64,000 nucleotides of DNA from Aurantimonas coralicida_A (GTDB lineage Bacteria; Pseudomonadota; Alphaproteobacteria; Rhizobiales; Rhizobiaceae). The stretch is taken from NCBI RefSeq assembly GCF_036016755.1, contig NZ_JAYXIH010000002.1:1-64000 (forward strand), written 5' to 3'. Shown piece by piece: positions 63,482 to 64,000 of this stretch (its first letter is position 1; each line of letters opens with the position of its first letter). The position numbers were made by a program, and so were the translations under genes. The notes under the pieces were generated by a model. The model ran no database searches. It had not been told where the DNA came from and saw only the letters and a list, made by a program, of their open reading frames with translations.

Positions 63482-64000
63482 CTACCGCGCCATGAACGCC
63501 CGAAACGCAGCCTTGGCCTCGTCGGAGGTCATTCGCTCGGAAAAATGTTCGACTTCCAGATCGATGCGCTCGACGATGTCCTCGCGCTGGCCGCGCAGCA
63601 GTTCGCGCGCGATCCGGAGCGCCTTCGGCGGCTTGGCCGCGAGCCGCAGGGCGGCATCCCGCGCCCCGGCCTCCACGTCCCCTTCGACGATTTCGTAGAC
63701 GAGCCCCGCCTCGCGCGCGGCCGCCGCGTCGAAGGTGTCTCCGAGCACCAGCAAGGCGAAGGCGCGCTGGTCGCCCATCAGCTTCGGCGCGATCAGGGTG
63801 GAGCCCGCCTCCGGCGTGATGCCGAGGTCGAGAAACGGCGTCCTGAAGATCGAGCCGGGCGAACAATAGGCCAGGTCGCAATGCATCAGGATCGTCGTGC
63901 CGATGCCGATGGCGAGCCCGTCGACGACGGCGACCAGCGGCTTGGAAAAGGTCGCGATAGCCCGCAGGAAATCGTGGACCTCACCATGGCGTGTGCCGCC
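63482..64000 (-). CDS. Enoyl-CoA hydratase/isomerase family, C-terminal part (truncated by window)
   Basis: The C-terminal 172 residues are visible. The frame is open at the window end, reading KPLVAVVDGLAIGIGTTILM, then HCDLAYCSPGSIFRTPFLDL and PEAGSTLIAPKLMGDQRAFA. The crotonase Gly-rich oxyanion segment (DGLAIGIG) and the second catalytic region (LGITPEAGST) are present. It hydrates enoyl-CoA in beta-oxidation or acts on a related CoA ester. The N-terminus lies beyond the window. Confidence 0.93.
   Translation of the reverse strand, partial: GGTRHGEVHDFLRAIATFSKPLVAVVDGLAIGIGTTILMHCDLAYCSPGSIFRTPFLDLGITPEAGSTLIAPKLMGDQRAFALLVLGDTFDAAAAREAGLVYEIVEGDVEAGARDAALRLAAKPPKALRIARELLRGQREDIVERIDLEVEHFSERMTSDEAKAAFRAFMAR

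Overview
The window is high-GC chromosomal DNA from an alphaproteobacterium. It is most likely from the order Hyphomicrobiales (Rhizobiales). The evidence is a CcrM-type GANTC methylase, the aa3 oxidase cluster ctaC-ctaD-ctaB-coxF-ctaG-ctaE-DUF983-surf1 beside ispH-thrB-rnhA, the pdxH-dnaJ-fabI-phosphatase-aroC block, the histone-deacetylase-like/xseB/dxs/tlyA block, and thrC followed by an M16 peptidase. I cannot name the genus.

Region 1 (1 to about 9.6 kb) is mobile DNA. A MOBQ/Ti-type TraA relaxase-helicase lies divergent from two small TraC/TraD-like mobilisation genes. The gap between them holds an oriT candidate with the IncQ arrangement: an inverted repeat followed by a TAAG-CGCGCCCT-like nick region. 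Next come an AlpA regulator, an unknown 85-residue protein, a HigB-HigA toxin-antitoxin pair and a large serine recombinase. The recombinase reading frame runs straight through a tRNA-Ser 3'-end-like attachment site (6660-6710). A second module follows: DUF3489 protein, DUF2924 protein and a second large serine recombinase without zinc-ribbon cysteines. An intact tRNA-Gln(TTG) at 9915-9989 marks the return to core chromosome. No transfer apparatus is visible, so the rest of the element must lie to the left of the window.

Region 2 (10-28 kb) is mostly metabolism and envelope: DUF3616 protein, MBL-fold hydrolase, DUF1499 membrane protein, acyl-CoA synthetase, SLC13-type permease, a divergent pyruvate phosphate dikinase, a DsbA-like oxidoreductase, DUF721/DciA-like protein, O-antigen-ligase-like protein and GT25 glycosyltransferase. 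MutY and a HAD hydrolase are divergent from these. CcrM, a second HAD phosphatase and a lipoprotein follow. The DUF721, ligase and GT25 genes are chained by 4-bp start/stop overlaps.

Region 3 (28-46.6 kb) has thrC, an M16 peptidase, a GNAT enzyme and a GGDEF/EAL protein with a broken GGDEF motif. It continues with AlgH/YqgE, a DsbD-N-like protein, a peroxiredoxin, rnhA, thrB, ispH, a PilZ protein and the full minus-strand cytochrome c oxidase operon. That operon includes a 44-residue CoxF-like membrane protein started by GTG.

Region 4 (46.9-64 kb) carries an IalB-family protein, tldD, a sirtuin, pdxH, a small surface lipoprotein, a DnaJ-family chaperone, fabI, a histidine phosphatase, DUF1344, aroC, a VCBS-repeat protein, a histone-deacetylase-like protein, xseB and dxs. 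A BrnT-BrnA toxin-antitoxin locus with a palindromic operator sits between dxs and tlyA. A TrmA/RlmD-type RNA methyltransferase, a DedA protein and a truncated enoyl-CoA hydratase end the window. I found no CRISPR array, rRNA or insertion-sequence transposase.
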